64,000 nucleotides of DNA from Oleispirillum naphthae (GTDB lineage: Bacteria > Pseudomonadota > Alphaproteobacteria > Rhodospirillales > Rhodospirillaceae). Position numbers and translations under genes: made by a program. Under the pieces are notes generated by a model. It had not been told where the DNA came from. It worked only from the letters and a program-made list of their open reading frames with translations, and ran no database searches. Below are positions 29,880 to 37,109 of this stretch, piece by piece. The stretch covers positions 97,053 to 161,052 of the forward strand of contig JAQAZG010000009.1 in assembly GCA_027864655.1 (NCBI GenBank), in the 5' to 3' direction. Numbering within the stretch: position 1 is the stretch's first letter; each line of letters begins with the position of its first letter.

Positions 29880-30758
29880 ATGCGCGCGATCTCCCCCCTT
29901 GTCGCCATGGTTGCGACGATGTTTCTCACCGCCCCGGCGCAAGCCGCCGAACCGCCGGCAGGAGTCCACAAAATGAAACTGGGCGACTTCACCATCGTCG
30001 CGTTGCAGGACGCCTTGAACTCCCGGCCGCTCGCCGGACTGATCGCCAACCCCGGAGAACTGGCCGGAACGCCGGGCGCGGCCGCCGCGCCCGACCCCTC
30101 GCCGCTGCCCGTCGCCGCCTTCCTGGTGGATACCGGCAAACAGACGGTGCTGATCGACACCGGCCTCGGCGACCCGGCGGGCAAGACGCTCGCCCGCCTG
30201 CGCGCCGCCGGATATGCGCCGGAGCGCATCGGCGCGGTGCTGCTCACCCACCTGCACGGCGACCACATCGGCGGCCTGCTGGAAGGCGGCAAGGCAGCCT
30301 TCCCCCAGGCGCAGGTCTACGTCAACCGGCGGGAAACCGCCTACTGGCTCGCCGCGGACAACGCAGGCGCGCAAAAGGCCAAGGCCGCGCTCGCGCCCTA
30401 CCAGGCGGCGGGCCGCGTCACCCTGTTCGACGGCGCGGCGGCCATCCTCCCCGGCATCGCGTCGTCGCCCGCCTATGGCCACACCCCGGGCCATACCGGC
30501 TATATGATCGAAAGCGCGGGCCGGCGCCTGCTGATGTGGGCCGACATCGTCCACGTGCAGGCGCTACAGTTCGTCAACCCCAACGTCTCGGTGAACTTCG
30601 ACATCGACAAGGCGGAGGCGCGGGAAACCCGCAAGGCCTTCCTCGCCGACGCCGCGGCACGGGGCTATCTGGTGGCGGGCACCCATATCGCCTTCCCCGG
30701 CATCGGCCACGTGCGCGCCGCAGGCGCGGGCTACCGCTGGGAGCCCCTGGCGGAGTAG
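29880..30758 (+). CDS. Secreted metallo-beta-lactamase-fold hydrolase
   Basis: 292 residues with a signal peptide (MRAISPLVAMVATMFLTAPAQAAE). The MBL metal site is complete: LLTHLHGDHIGG for the first histidines and aspartate, AYGHTPGHTGY for the next histidine, LMWADIVH for the bridging aspartate, and a late GTHIAFPGIGH histidine. This spacing resembles the AHL-lactonase/AttM-like branch of the superfamily. Substrate cannot be assigned and true beta-lactamase activity is not implied. Periplasmic. It starts divergently from the small periplasmic protein. Confidence 0.85.
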   Translation: MRAISPLVAMVATMFLTAPAQAAEPPAGVHKMKLGDFTIVALQDALNSRPLAGLIANPGELAGTPGAAAAPDPSPLPVAAFLVDTGKQTVLIDTGLGDPAGKTLARLRAAGYAPERIGAVLLTHLHGDHIGGLLEGGKAAFPQAQVYVNRRETAYWLAADNAGAQKAKAALAPYQAAGRVTLFDGAAAILPGIASSPAYGHTPGHTGYMIESAGRRLLMWADIVHVQALQFVNPNVSVNFDIDKAEARETRKAFLADAAARGYLVAGTHIAFPGIGHVRAAGAGYRWEPLAE

Positions 30759-30761
30759 GGG

Positions 30762-30803
30762 AAAACCCGAACCTTCGCGGGGGACCTCAGGCCCCCCGCA
30801 CCC
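30762..30803. repeat. Hairpin repeat copy D1, overlapping a stop codon
   Basis: GGGAAAACCCGAACCTT is followed by the imperfect hairpin GCGGGGGACC-TCA-GGCCCCCCGC (30777-30799). The same flank-plus-hairpin occurs at 32098-32146, so the two copies bracket the M6-like gene in the same orientation. The stop codon of that gene (30787-30789) lies in the hairpin loop. Confidence 0.6.
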
Positions 30804-32004
30804 CCCCCGACGTGTTTTCTCCCGCGCGGCGGGTGATGCGCAGGCGGTAGGACATGCCCGCCTTTTCCACCAGCTTGATCTCGAAGCCGTTCTCCGCATC
30901 GGCGTAACTGTCGCGGCCGGGGAGGCTGAAGGCCGCGCCGTTCAGGTATTTCTGCGCCGGGTCGGCATCGACCAGCTTGACCGGGGACCACCCGTGCCGG
31001 CACTCCGACACGTTGTCGTCCGCCTTCATGATCAGCACGCCGTGACCGGGCAACTCCTGGTCGAACAGCCCGATCGGCTGCCGGTTCTCGATCAGCACGT
31101 AGCGTCTTTCGCTCAACGGCAGGCGGATGGCCAAGGTCTCCGAAGCGGCATCCTCCAGCGGCCCGAGCAGAATCTCCGCCGACTGCCCCGCGGCGACCTC
31201 CCGGACCTTGCCGGGGGGAAGCCACCCCAGCCGCAACTTGGTCCAGGAGGAAATTCCCGGCGGCGGCCGCCTGTACGCGATGAAGTGGCACGACATCGGG
31301 TCCCAGAACCCCATGTTGATCAGCGCTTCCGCCCAACCGGCATCGCGCGTCGGGTGCTGCGCCTGGAGATCGTGGTCGTAGAGGCAGGGCAGCACGCGCT
31401 TGCCGTTCTTCACGCCGCCCCAGATGTGGGCGCAATCGTGGAACAGCGTGCCCAGGTGCGCCGACGAGGTGAAGATCGCCGCGCCGCCCGGAATCACCTG
31501 TCCCTGGCGGGTCTTGAGCACATCCCCCGCGCTCCAGCCGAGCATGCCCGGATAGCCGCACAGCCCGACCATGCCGTAATCGCGGAAATGCGCCCGCAGG
31601 AAGATCGCAACGTGGTCGTAGGCGGAAAAGTCCTCGGTGGCCCCGGCCGCATCGACGGCATCCCGCACCAGCCGGGAGACCCGCGATTTATCGACCTCCA
31701 GATTGGCCGGAGAAATCGCATAGCTGCCGATCTCGTCGGGCAATTGCAGCCAGTCGGTGAAGCGGTGCTCCAGGCCGACGGCGCCATAGGACATGCGGCG
31801 CACGTAGCCGTCGAGAAGGCGGAAGCGCCCGACCGCGAACTCCTTGTCGATCGGCCGGTTCAATCCCGGAAAAGCCGCCAGGATGACCAGGCCGCGGCGC
31901 AGCGCCGGTCCCTCGGCGGCACGGACGGAGCCGGGAAAGGCGGCAAGCGGCGCGACGGCGAGAAGACCTGCGACGAAACGACGGCGCGTACACGCGGCAA
32001 ACAT
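30787..32004 (-). CDS. M6-like secreted metallopeptidase homologue
   Basis: 405 residues with an RR-containing export signal (CTRRRFVAGLLAVAPLAAF; Tat-like). The layout follows the M6 (immune inhibitor A) family. The metal site is LFHDCAHIWGG (H189, H193), followed by LPCLYDHD, GFWDPMSCHF, SSWTKLRLGWL, YVLIENRQ and LPGHGVLIMKAD. The usual HExxH glutamate is replaced by aspartate (HDxxH), so catalysis may be weakened or altered. The last residues are encoded by a hairpin repeat. Function beyond a periplasmic or secreted peptidase-like role is unknown. Confidence 0.65.
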   Translation of the reverse strand: MFAACTRRRFVAGLLAVAPLAAFPGSVRAAEGPALRRGLVILAAFPGLNRPIDKEFAVGRFRLLDGYVRRMSYGAVGLEHRFTDWLQLPDEIGSYAISPANLEVDKSRVSRLVRDAVDAAGATEDFSAYDHVAIFLRAHFRDYGMVGLCGYPGMLGWSAGDVLKTRQGQVIPGGAAIFTSSAHLGTLFHDCAHIWGGVKNGKRVLPCLYDHDLQAQHPTRDAGWAEALINMGFWDPMSCHFIAYRRPPPGISSWTKLRLGWLPPGKVREVAAGQSAEILLGPLEDAASETLAIRLPLSERRYVLIENRQPIGLFDQELPGHGVLIMKADDNVSECRHGWSPVKLVDADPAQKYLNGAAFSLPGRDSYADAENGFEIKLVEKAGMSYRLRITRRAGENTSGGVRGA

Positions 32005-32097
32005 GGCGGCACCTCCCGCGCGGACCCGGAACGCCGCGGCATGTCCGCGATTATCCGGGCGCGGCGGCGAAAGAGCAAGACCGCCGGGCCCCCTTGG

Positions 32098-32146
32098 CGG
32101 CGCGGGGAAAACCGAAACTTTGCGGGGGGCCTGAGGCCCCCCGCGC
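32098..32146. repeat. Hairpin repeat copy D2
   Basis: GGGGAAAACCGAAACTTT is followed by the perfect hairpin GCGGGGGGCC-TGA-GGCCCCCCGC (32122-32144). Same family as D1 and as the minus-strand part of cluster A. It fills most of the gap between the M6-like gene start and the flavodoxin-like gene end. Confidence 0.65.
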
Positions 32147-32157
32147 AGTTTCTGCCT

Positions 32158-32802
32158 TCACGCGGAGACGAGGCGTTCGCCGAGGCGAGCCGCGGCGGCG
32201 CAGTCGGCGGGGAAGGTTTCCTGCCGGGAGCGGATTTTGCGGCCGGTGTCGAAGTAGTCGGAGACGACGCGGCCGTAGTCCGCGAACTGCCAGGTATCGC
32301 AGGCGGTCAGGATTTCGCAGTTGCCGAACACCCGTTCCAGGAAGCGCGCGTTGGAGTCGATGTGCACGGTATAGCCGCGCTCCTTCATCTCCGCCTCGGT
32401 GACGTTCATGGTGTAGACGAAGGCGGCGCGCACCTTCCCCGGAAACAGCGAGGAGCGTGCCTTGTCGTAGGCGAGATAGGGAAAGAGCAGGCGCTCCATG
32501 AACGACTTCATCTCGCCGGTGACGCAGGCGAGATAGACCGGCGAGCCGAGGACCAGGGCGTCGGCCTGCGCGGCGCGGGCGAGCACCGGGGTGAGGCCGT
32601 CGCGCGCAGCGCAGCGGGCGTAGCTCTTACCGCCCTTGGTCTTGCAGGCGAAGCAGCTGGTGCAGCCGGTGAAGGCGAGATCGTAGAGGTGGATCATCTC
32701 CACCTCCGCCCCCCGCGCCGCCGCGCCTTCCAGCACCTTGCCGAGCAGCGTCGCGGTGTTCCAGTCCTTGCGCGGGCTGCCGTTGAACGCCATCACCTTC
32801 AT
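32158..32802 (-). CDS. Flavodoxin-like NAD(P)H-dependent FMN oxidoreductase
   Basis: 214 residues with an NADPH-dependent FMN reductase fold. VMAFNGSPRKDWNTATLL is the phosphate-binding loop for FMN. GCTSCFACKTKG is a Cys-rich segment, typical of the iron-sulfur flavoprotein/FMN_red multimeric branch. LVLGSPVYLACVTGEMKSFMERL is the second flavin loop. It sits 81 bases downstream of the enolase-family gene in the same direction and may supply a redox step or repair function for that catabolic operon. Confidence 0.85.
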   Translation of the reverse strand: MKVMAFNGSPRKDWNTATLLGKVLEGAAARGAEVEMIHLYDLAFTGCTSCFACKTKGGKSYARCAARDGLTPVLARAAQADALVLGSPVYLACVTGEMKSFMERLLFPYLAYDKARSSLFPGKVRAAFVYTMNVTEAEMKERGYTVHIDSNARFLERVFGNCEILTACDTWQFADYGRVVSDYFDTGRKIRSRQETFPADCAAAARLGERLVSA

Positions 32803-32883
32803 CCGCGCCTCCTGAAGAACTCCTCATCCGGGCACGATCATCCGCCCGTCGGCCGCCGATGTCGAGAGGTGGCGTGCCGCCGT

Positions 32884-34029
32884 TCAGGCCGTCACGCACC
32901 AGCTCTCCTCCGTCCAGGGCAGCAGCCGCTCGCGGTGCAGGTCGAGCCCGGTTCCCGGCGCGTCCGGAATGGCGATCGTGCCGTCGGCGGCAATGGCCGC
33001 TTCGCCGCAGAGCCGCAGCAGCGGGTTGTCGGTCGCATCCACCTCGATGAACGGGTACGGCGCGGCCCAGCCGCTGTGCGCGCCGGGCAGCAGCGCCGCC
33101 ATCTGCAGAGAGGCGTGGAAATTCACCGCCGTGCCGAAGACATGCGGCATCACCGGCAGGTCGTAGGCCGCGGCGAGCGCCGCGACGCGCGCAAAGCCGG
33201 TATATCCGCCGCAGACCGAGAGATCCGGCTGGAGGATCGCGAAGATTCCCGCGGCAAGAACCTCGCGGAACGCCGCGACGCCGGCGAGCGCCTCGCCGCC
33301 CGCGACCGGCATCACCGCGGCGCGCGCGATCTCGCGGTAGCCGGGGATCGCCTCGGGGGAGAGCGGCTCTTCCATCCACAGCAGGTCCGCCTCCGCCATC
33401 CGGCGCGCCGAGGCGAGCGCCGAGCCGAGGGTGCAGCCGCGGTTGAAATCGATCATCAGGGCCGCGTCGTCCCCCGCCTGGCGGCGCAGCGCCGCGGTCA
33501 TCGCGCCGTCGGCGCGGGGGGTCACCCCGGCGCGCGGCTTGATGCCGCGGAAGCCCCGCCGCAGGTAGGCCTCGACGTGCCGCGGATAGTCGCGGTAGGG
33601 GTCGCCGCCGGGGGCGAGGAACGGGCCGCTGGCGTAGGCGGGCAGGCGCTGCCGCAGGGCGCCGCCGAGCATCGCGGCGACGCTCAGCCCCCGCTCGCGC
33701 GCGGCGGCGTCGTGCAGCGCCATGTCGAGCGCCGAGACCGCCATCATCCCGGCGCCGCGCCGGTCGTAGCCCAGGGCGGCGGTCATCCTGTGCCACAGGC
33801 GTCCGTAGTCGAACACCGATTCGCCGAGCACCAGCGGCGCCAGGGTATGCCGCAGAAAAGCCCCGGCCGCATACGGCGAGGAGAACACTTCGCCCCAGCC
33901 GGAGAGGCCGCTTGCCGTCACCGCCTCGACGAGAAAGAACCCGCGCCGCCGGATGAACCCGGAGGCGTTGCCCAACGGTTCGGCCGGGGTGTACCCGACC
34001 TGATAGCCACGCAATTCGACGATCTTCAT
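32884..34029 (-). CDS. Mandelate-racemase-subgroup enolase superfamily protein
   Basis: 381 residues from ATG 34029 (MKIVELRGYQVGYTP). The magnesium ligands are in LMIDFNRG (D194), WMEEPL (E220) and GGEALAG (E246). K164 in GIKPRAG is the first catalytic base candidate, with arginine at 166 in place of the usual second Lys/His. The LQPDLSVCGG (D269) and MPHVFGT (H296) pair is the His-Asp dyad of the mandelate racemase subgroup. Such enzymes abstract a proton next to a carboxylate (racemases, acid-sugar dehydratases). Substrate unknown. It lies between a CoA-transferase and a flavin reductase gene. Confidence 0.88.
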   Translation of the reverse strand: MKIVELRGYQVGYTPAEPLGNASGFIRRRGFFLVEAVTASGLSGWGEVFSSPYAAGAFLRHTLAPLVLGESVFDYGRLWHRMTAALGYDRRGAGMMAVSALDMALHDAAARERGLSVAAMLGGALRQRLPAYASGPFLAPGGDPYRDYPRHVEAYLRRGFRGIKPRAGVTPRADGAMTAALRRQAGDDAALMIDFNRGCTLGSALASARRMAEADLLWMEEPLSPEAIPGYREIARAAVMPVAGGEALAGVAAFREVLAAGIFAILQPDLSVCGGYTGFARVAALAAAYDLPVMPHVFGTAVNFHASLQMAALLPGAHSGWAAPYPFIEVDATDNPLLRLCGEAAIAADGTIAIPDAPGTGLDLHRERLLPWTEESWCVTA

Positions 34030-34071
34030 GGTCCGCCTCACCAGATCACGCATGAACCCCGCAAAAGGCCT

Positions 34072-34198
34072 CCACCGGACACCGCTGTCCGAAGTGTCCG
34101 GTGGCCGGTCGCGAAGGGAGAGCAACGCGCCCGGGTAGGGGCCGCCGGAACGAAGGCCGACGGCCGGAACCGGATGCGGCAGGGTGGGACGCATCCGG
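34072..34198 (-). promoter_or_regulatory. Tandem stem-loops between the CoA-transferase and enolase genes
   Basis: Two strong hairpins sit in the 183-base gap: CCACCGGACAC-11-GTGTCCGGTGG (34072-34104) and CCGGATGCG-11-CGCATCCGG (34170-34198). On the minus strand the first is followed only by a short TTTT. They may be attenuators or RNA-processing/stability elements inside the operon rather than full terminators. Confidence 0.5.
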
Positions 34199-34212
34199 GG
34201 AACGCCCCCGCC

Positions 34213-35670
34213 TCAGCGCGGCATCCAGGCCGGGCTGTCGCCGCCGAGTTTCGGCGTCGGGTGCGGCCAGTTGCACGGCGTCTCCGACATTTCGAGGGCG
34301 GGGCCGAGGGTGCGCAGGTCGCCGTAGGCGGTGCCGGGTTCGAGCACGTAGCTTGCCGCGATCTCCGCCTCGGTCAGCCGTTCCGGCGCGGCGGAGAAGT
34401 CCTCGACGAAGCCCTGGCGCAGCACCAGCATCGCGGCCTGGCAGAGCGTCGTCTCGACGTAGTAGCTGCCGCCCTCGCGCGCGCGGCGGGCAAGGGCCAG
34501 CATCGTGCCGTAGGCGGCGAGGAAGCCGGTCGTGTAGTCGCAGAGCGGCGCGAACACCAGCTTGGGCTGCCCCGCGCCGGTCAGCATGCCGTTGGCGTGG
34601 CAGACGCCGGTCATCACCTGGGCGACCTGTTCCCAGCCCGCCCGCTGGGCGAGAGGCCCTTCCGAACCGAAGCAGGAAACGTTGACGCAGATCAGGCCGG
34701 GGCGGCGCTTCATCAGCTCTTCCATGCCGAAGCCGTGCGCGGCGAGCCGCCCGCGGCGGTAGCCATCGACGAAGACGTCGGCCCCCTCGGCGAGTTCCCA
34801 CAGGCGCTCCGCCTCGTCGGGCTTGGTGTAGTCGAGGAAGCAGCTGCGCTTGCCGTGGCTGGTGTCGCGCACGTGCTCCGGGGTCTGCGGCAGTCCGGGC
34901 GCGGTCACCATCAGCACGTCGGCGCCGTGTTCGGCCAGGCTCCGCCCGGCCACCGGCCCGGCGAGGACGCGGGTGAGGTCGAGGACGCGCAGCCCGGAAA
35001 GCGGCCGGTCGCCGGGGTGAAACGGCTCGGGCGCACTGTCGCCGATGCGGGTGACCGTGACCACCGGCTTGGCTGCGAGAACCTTCCCCTGCGGGTGTTC
35101 CAGCCATTCCTCGGCGGTGCGGATCTTGCCGCCGCAGGCATGCACCGCGGCGATCGCTTCTTCCAGATCGTCCGCATTCCACTGCGACACCGCGGCGCGC
35201 ACGGACTCCGGCGTATAGTCGCACTTCAGCACCCCGAGGACGCGCGCCTTGAGGTTGGGCAGGTTGAAGTGCGGCAGCACCCAGCGCCCGTCCCGCGTCC
35301 GCCAGGGCTGGGTGACCTTGAGCATCTCCGACATCACCTGCGGGATCGGGATGTTGCGGAACGCGCCGCCGGCGTCGCGCGCCTGGCTGTAGTCCACGGT
35401 GCGCAGGCGCGCCGCCGCCTGGCGGAGATCGACGCCGAGGCGCTGGCGCCTGCCGGTGCGCATCTCCCAGATGTCGTTCGCCGCCACGCCGGTGGCCGCG
35501 ATCGTCGCCGCCACCGTCTCGCCGACGCGGAACGGCGTGCGGAAGAAGGGGTCTCTCCCCCGGATCGCGACCTCGCCGTCCGCTACACCACGGCCGCGCA
35601 GGCCCATCAGTTCGGCAAAGACCGCATCCTTGCCCGGTTCGACGGCTGGTGTTCCTCGCTTTTGTCCCAT
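34213..35670 (-). CDS. Family III CoA-transferase (CaiB/BaiF type)
   Basis: 485 residues, longer than the usual 390-430. An N-terminal part (about 1-225) resembles a partial CoA-transferase domain. It precedes the standard core beginning LSGLRVLDLTRVLAGPVAGRSLAEHGADV, with DTSHGKRSCFLDYT, LICVNVSCFG and the catalytic aspartate in APLCDYTTGFLAAYGTMLAL. It transfers CoA between carboxylates, probably activating the substrate brought in by the nearby transporter. First gene of the minus-strand operon, divergent from lysR. Its promoter region holds one copy of the 41-bp repeat. Substrate unknown. Confidence 0.88.
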   Translation of the reverse strand: MGQKRGTPAVEPGKDAVFAELMGLRGRGVADGEVAIRGRDPFFRTPFRVGETVAATIAATGVAANDIWEMRTGRRQRLGVDLRQAAARLRTVDYSQARDAGGAFRNIPIPQVMSEMLKVTQPWRTRDGRWVLPHFNLPNLKARVLGVLKCDYTPESVRAAVSQWNADDLEEAIAAVHACGGKIRTAEEWLEHPQGKVLAAKPVVTVTRIGDSAPEPFHPGDRPLSGLRVLDLTRVLAGPVAGRSLAEHGADVLMVTAPGLPQTPEHVRDTSHGKRSCFLDYTKPDEAERLWELAEGADVFVDGYRRGRLAAHGFGMEELMKRRPGLICVNVSCFGSEGPLAQRAGWEQVAQVMTGVCHANGMLTGAGQPKLVFAPLCDYTTGFLAAYGTMLALARRAREGGSYYVETTLCQAAMLVLRQGFVEDFSAAPERLTEAEIAASYVLEPGTAYGDLRTLGPALEMSETPCNWPHPTPKLGGDSPAWMPR

Positions 35671-35823
35671 CGCTCAGATGTCCTTGAATTGTTGTGTTTT
35701 TTCCGTGGCCGGCACGGGGAGGCGGGAGAATGCGCAACGGCCGGGGGGGCGAAAACGCACCCGGGGAAAGGGGGTGCGAAGAATGCCGCGCATTCTCCCG
35801 TCCAGGATATTGCGGGAGGCAAC

Positions 35824-35864
35824 TTCTTATGTTCAAATACAAAAATCTACACAGATCATAGCTT
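35824..35864. repeat. 41-bp operator-like repeat, copy 1
   Basis: AT-rich sequence reading on the minus strand as AAGCTATGATCTGTGTAGA then TTTTTGTATTTGAACATAAGAA, placed ahead of the CoA-transferase gene and behind it ahead of lysR. It matches copy 2 (36784-36824) at 38 of 41 positions in inverted orientation. It contains a TCTRTGTAGA dyad and a TGTATTTGAACA dyad of LysR T-N11-A style. Relative to its structural gene it has the same orientation as copy 2. Confidence 0.8.
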
Positions 35865-35876
35865 TTGGTTATAAAA

Positions 35877-36779
35877 ATGAACCTCCGCGAACTCGAAGTC
35901 TTCCGCAAGGTGATGGAGCTCGGCAGCGTCACCGCCGCCGCCGCCGCGCTGCGCATCTCCCAGCCTGCCGTCAGCAAGATGCTGCAGCAGGCGGAAGAGC
36001 AGCTCGGCTTGCAGCTGTTCATCCGGCAGAAAAAGCGGCTCTTCCCGACCGCCGAGGCGCAGGCCCTGTTCCCGAAGACGGTCAGCGCCTTCGCGGCGGT
36101 GGACGTGGTGCGCCATCTCGCCGCCGACCTGCGCGCCGGGCGGATCGGCCAGATCACCCTGGCGGTGACGCCGACCCTCGCCCACAGCATCATTCCCCTG
36201 GCGATCCGGCAGTTCCGCCGCGACCACCCCGAGGTGATCATCAACCTGCGCAGCGAAACCGCGCAGGAGGTGGCGCGCCTCGTCGTCGATTCCCACGTCG
36301 ATTTCGGCCTGATCATCGGCCATGTCGGCGATTCGCGCCTGATCATACGGGAGTTGCCGGCGATCGATACCGGCTGCGTGCTGCCGCCCGGACACCCGCT
36401 TTGCGCGCGTGAGGAGATCACCGTGCAGGATCTCGCCGACGAACCGCTGATCACCATCCGCCGGCATCTGCCGGTGGGTTCCCTGGTGTCGCGCATCTTC
36501 GAGGACGCCAACCTCCCCCTGCGCGTCGCCGTGGAGGCGCCGCAATCGGCGATCGCTAGCGCGCTCGCGCACGCCGGGCTCGGCATCGCCGTGCTCGACG
36601 GCTTCGCGGTGCTGGCGGCAAGCCAGCTCGGCATGGAGACCCGCCCCTTCGTCCCCCGCTTTCCGATGGCGGCACGATTGATCCGGATGCGCCAGCGCCC
36701 TCTCTCCAACCTGGCGGAGAGCTTCATCGAGGTTCTGGATTCCCTGCAGATCGACCGATTTCAGGCCGCAAGAACATAA
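35877..36779 (+). CDS. LysR-family transcriptional regulator 1
   Basis: 300 residues from ATG 35877. The N-terminal winged helix-turn-helix is MNLRELEVFRKVMELGSVTA with AAAALRISQPAVSKMLQQAE and LFIRQKKRLFPT. The C-terminal periplasmic-binding-protein-like effector domain begins IGQITLAVTPTLAHSIIPLA. The gene lies between the CoA-transferase operon and the anion transporter, with identical operator-like repeats at both ends. It therefore probably controls both; the repeats lie 12 bases before its start and 4 bases after its stop. Confidence 0.93.
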   Translation: MNLRELEVFRKVMELGSVTAAAAALRISQPAVSKMLQQAEEQLGLQLFIRQKKRLFPTAEAQALFPKTVSAFAAVDVVRHLAADLRAGRIGQITLAVTPTLAHSIIPLAIRQFRRDHPEVIINLRSETAQEVARLVVDSHVDFGLIIGHVGDSRLIIRELPAIDTGCVLPPGHPLCAREEITVQDLADEPLITIRRHLPVGSLVSRIFEDANLPLRVAVEAPQSAIASALAHAGLGIAVLDGFAVLAASQLGMETRPFVPRFPMAARLIRMRQRPLSNLAESFIEVLDSLQIDRFQAART

Positions 36780-36783
36780 ATTG

Positions 36784-36824
36784 AAGTTATGATCTATGTA
36801 GAATTTTGTATTTGAACATAAGAA
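36784..36824. repeat. 41-bp operator-like repeat, copy 2
   Basis: AAGTTATGATCTATGTAGA then ATTTTGTATTTGAACATAAGAA, differing from copy 1 at three positions. It begins the 330-base gene-free gap before the DASS transporter and probably carries that gene's promoter/operator. Confidence 0.8.
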
Positions 36825-36892
36825 CACCCTTCCCGCAACATCTCCCCGTGATCGGCTCCCAGGGTACCGGGCTCCTCTCCCAGCAGACGATC

Positions 36893-36942
36893 GCATGCAG
36901 ATACGCGTGCGCTTTACGCACCGGAAGCGTATCCATGCATGC
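36893..36942 (+). promoter_or_regulatory. Long stem-loop upstream of the DASS transporter
   Basis: Nested arms GCATGCA / TGCATGC, GATACGC / GCGTATC and GTGCG / CGCAC pair around a CTTTA loop, giving 19 base pairs with two small bulges. If transcribed from the copy-2 promoter it would lie in the transporter leader. There is no T run, so it is not an obvious terminator. The gap 36780-37109 otherwise holds copy 2, this hairpin and the palindrome at 37063; no gene is seen. Confidence 0.55.
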
Positions 36943-37062
36943 AGACCGTACGCATCGGGCGAGACCGGCGGATACCTGCGGGGCCTGCGTAACGGCCCCA
37001 TCGATAGAGGGCTCCCGATTGATTTTGAACCGTCTGCGGCAGATCGCGCCGGAAACCGCATA

Positions 37063-37078
37063 CACGGCATATGCCGTG
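37063..37078. promoter_or_regulatory. 16-bp perfect palindrome before the DASS transporter
   Basis: CACGGCATATGCCGTG is a perfect palindrome 31 bases before the chosen TTG start, suited to a dimeric regulator. Its cognate protein is unknown. Confidence 0.5.
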
Positions 37079-37109
37079 CGAACCCCGCAGACACAGGGAG
37101 GACAATGAA

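Noticed and set aside
30994..35874. A 1626-codon plus-strand frame opposite the M6-like, flavin-reductase, enolase and CoA-transferase genes
   Set aside because: Spans four unrelated genes on the other strand and two intergenic gaps; typical high-GC artefact.
35824..36824. lysR with terminal inverted repeats as an insertion sequence
   Set aside because: No transposase and no target-site duplication seen; the repeat orientation fits duplicated promoters better, though cassette movement is kept as an alternative in the findings.
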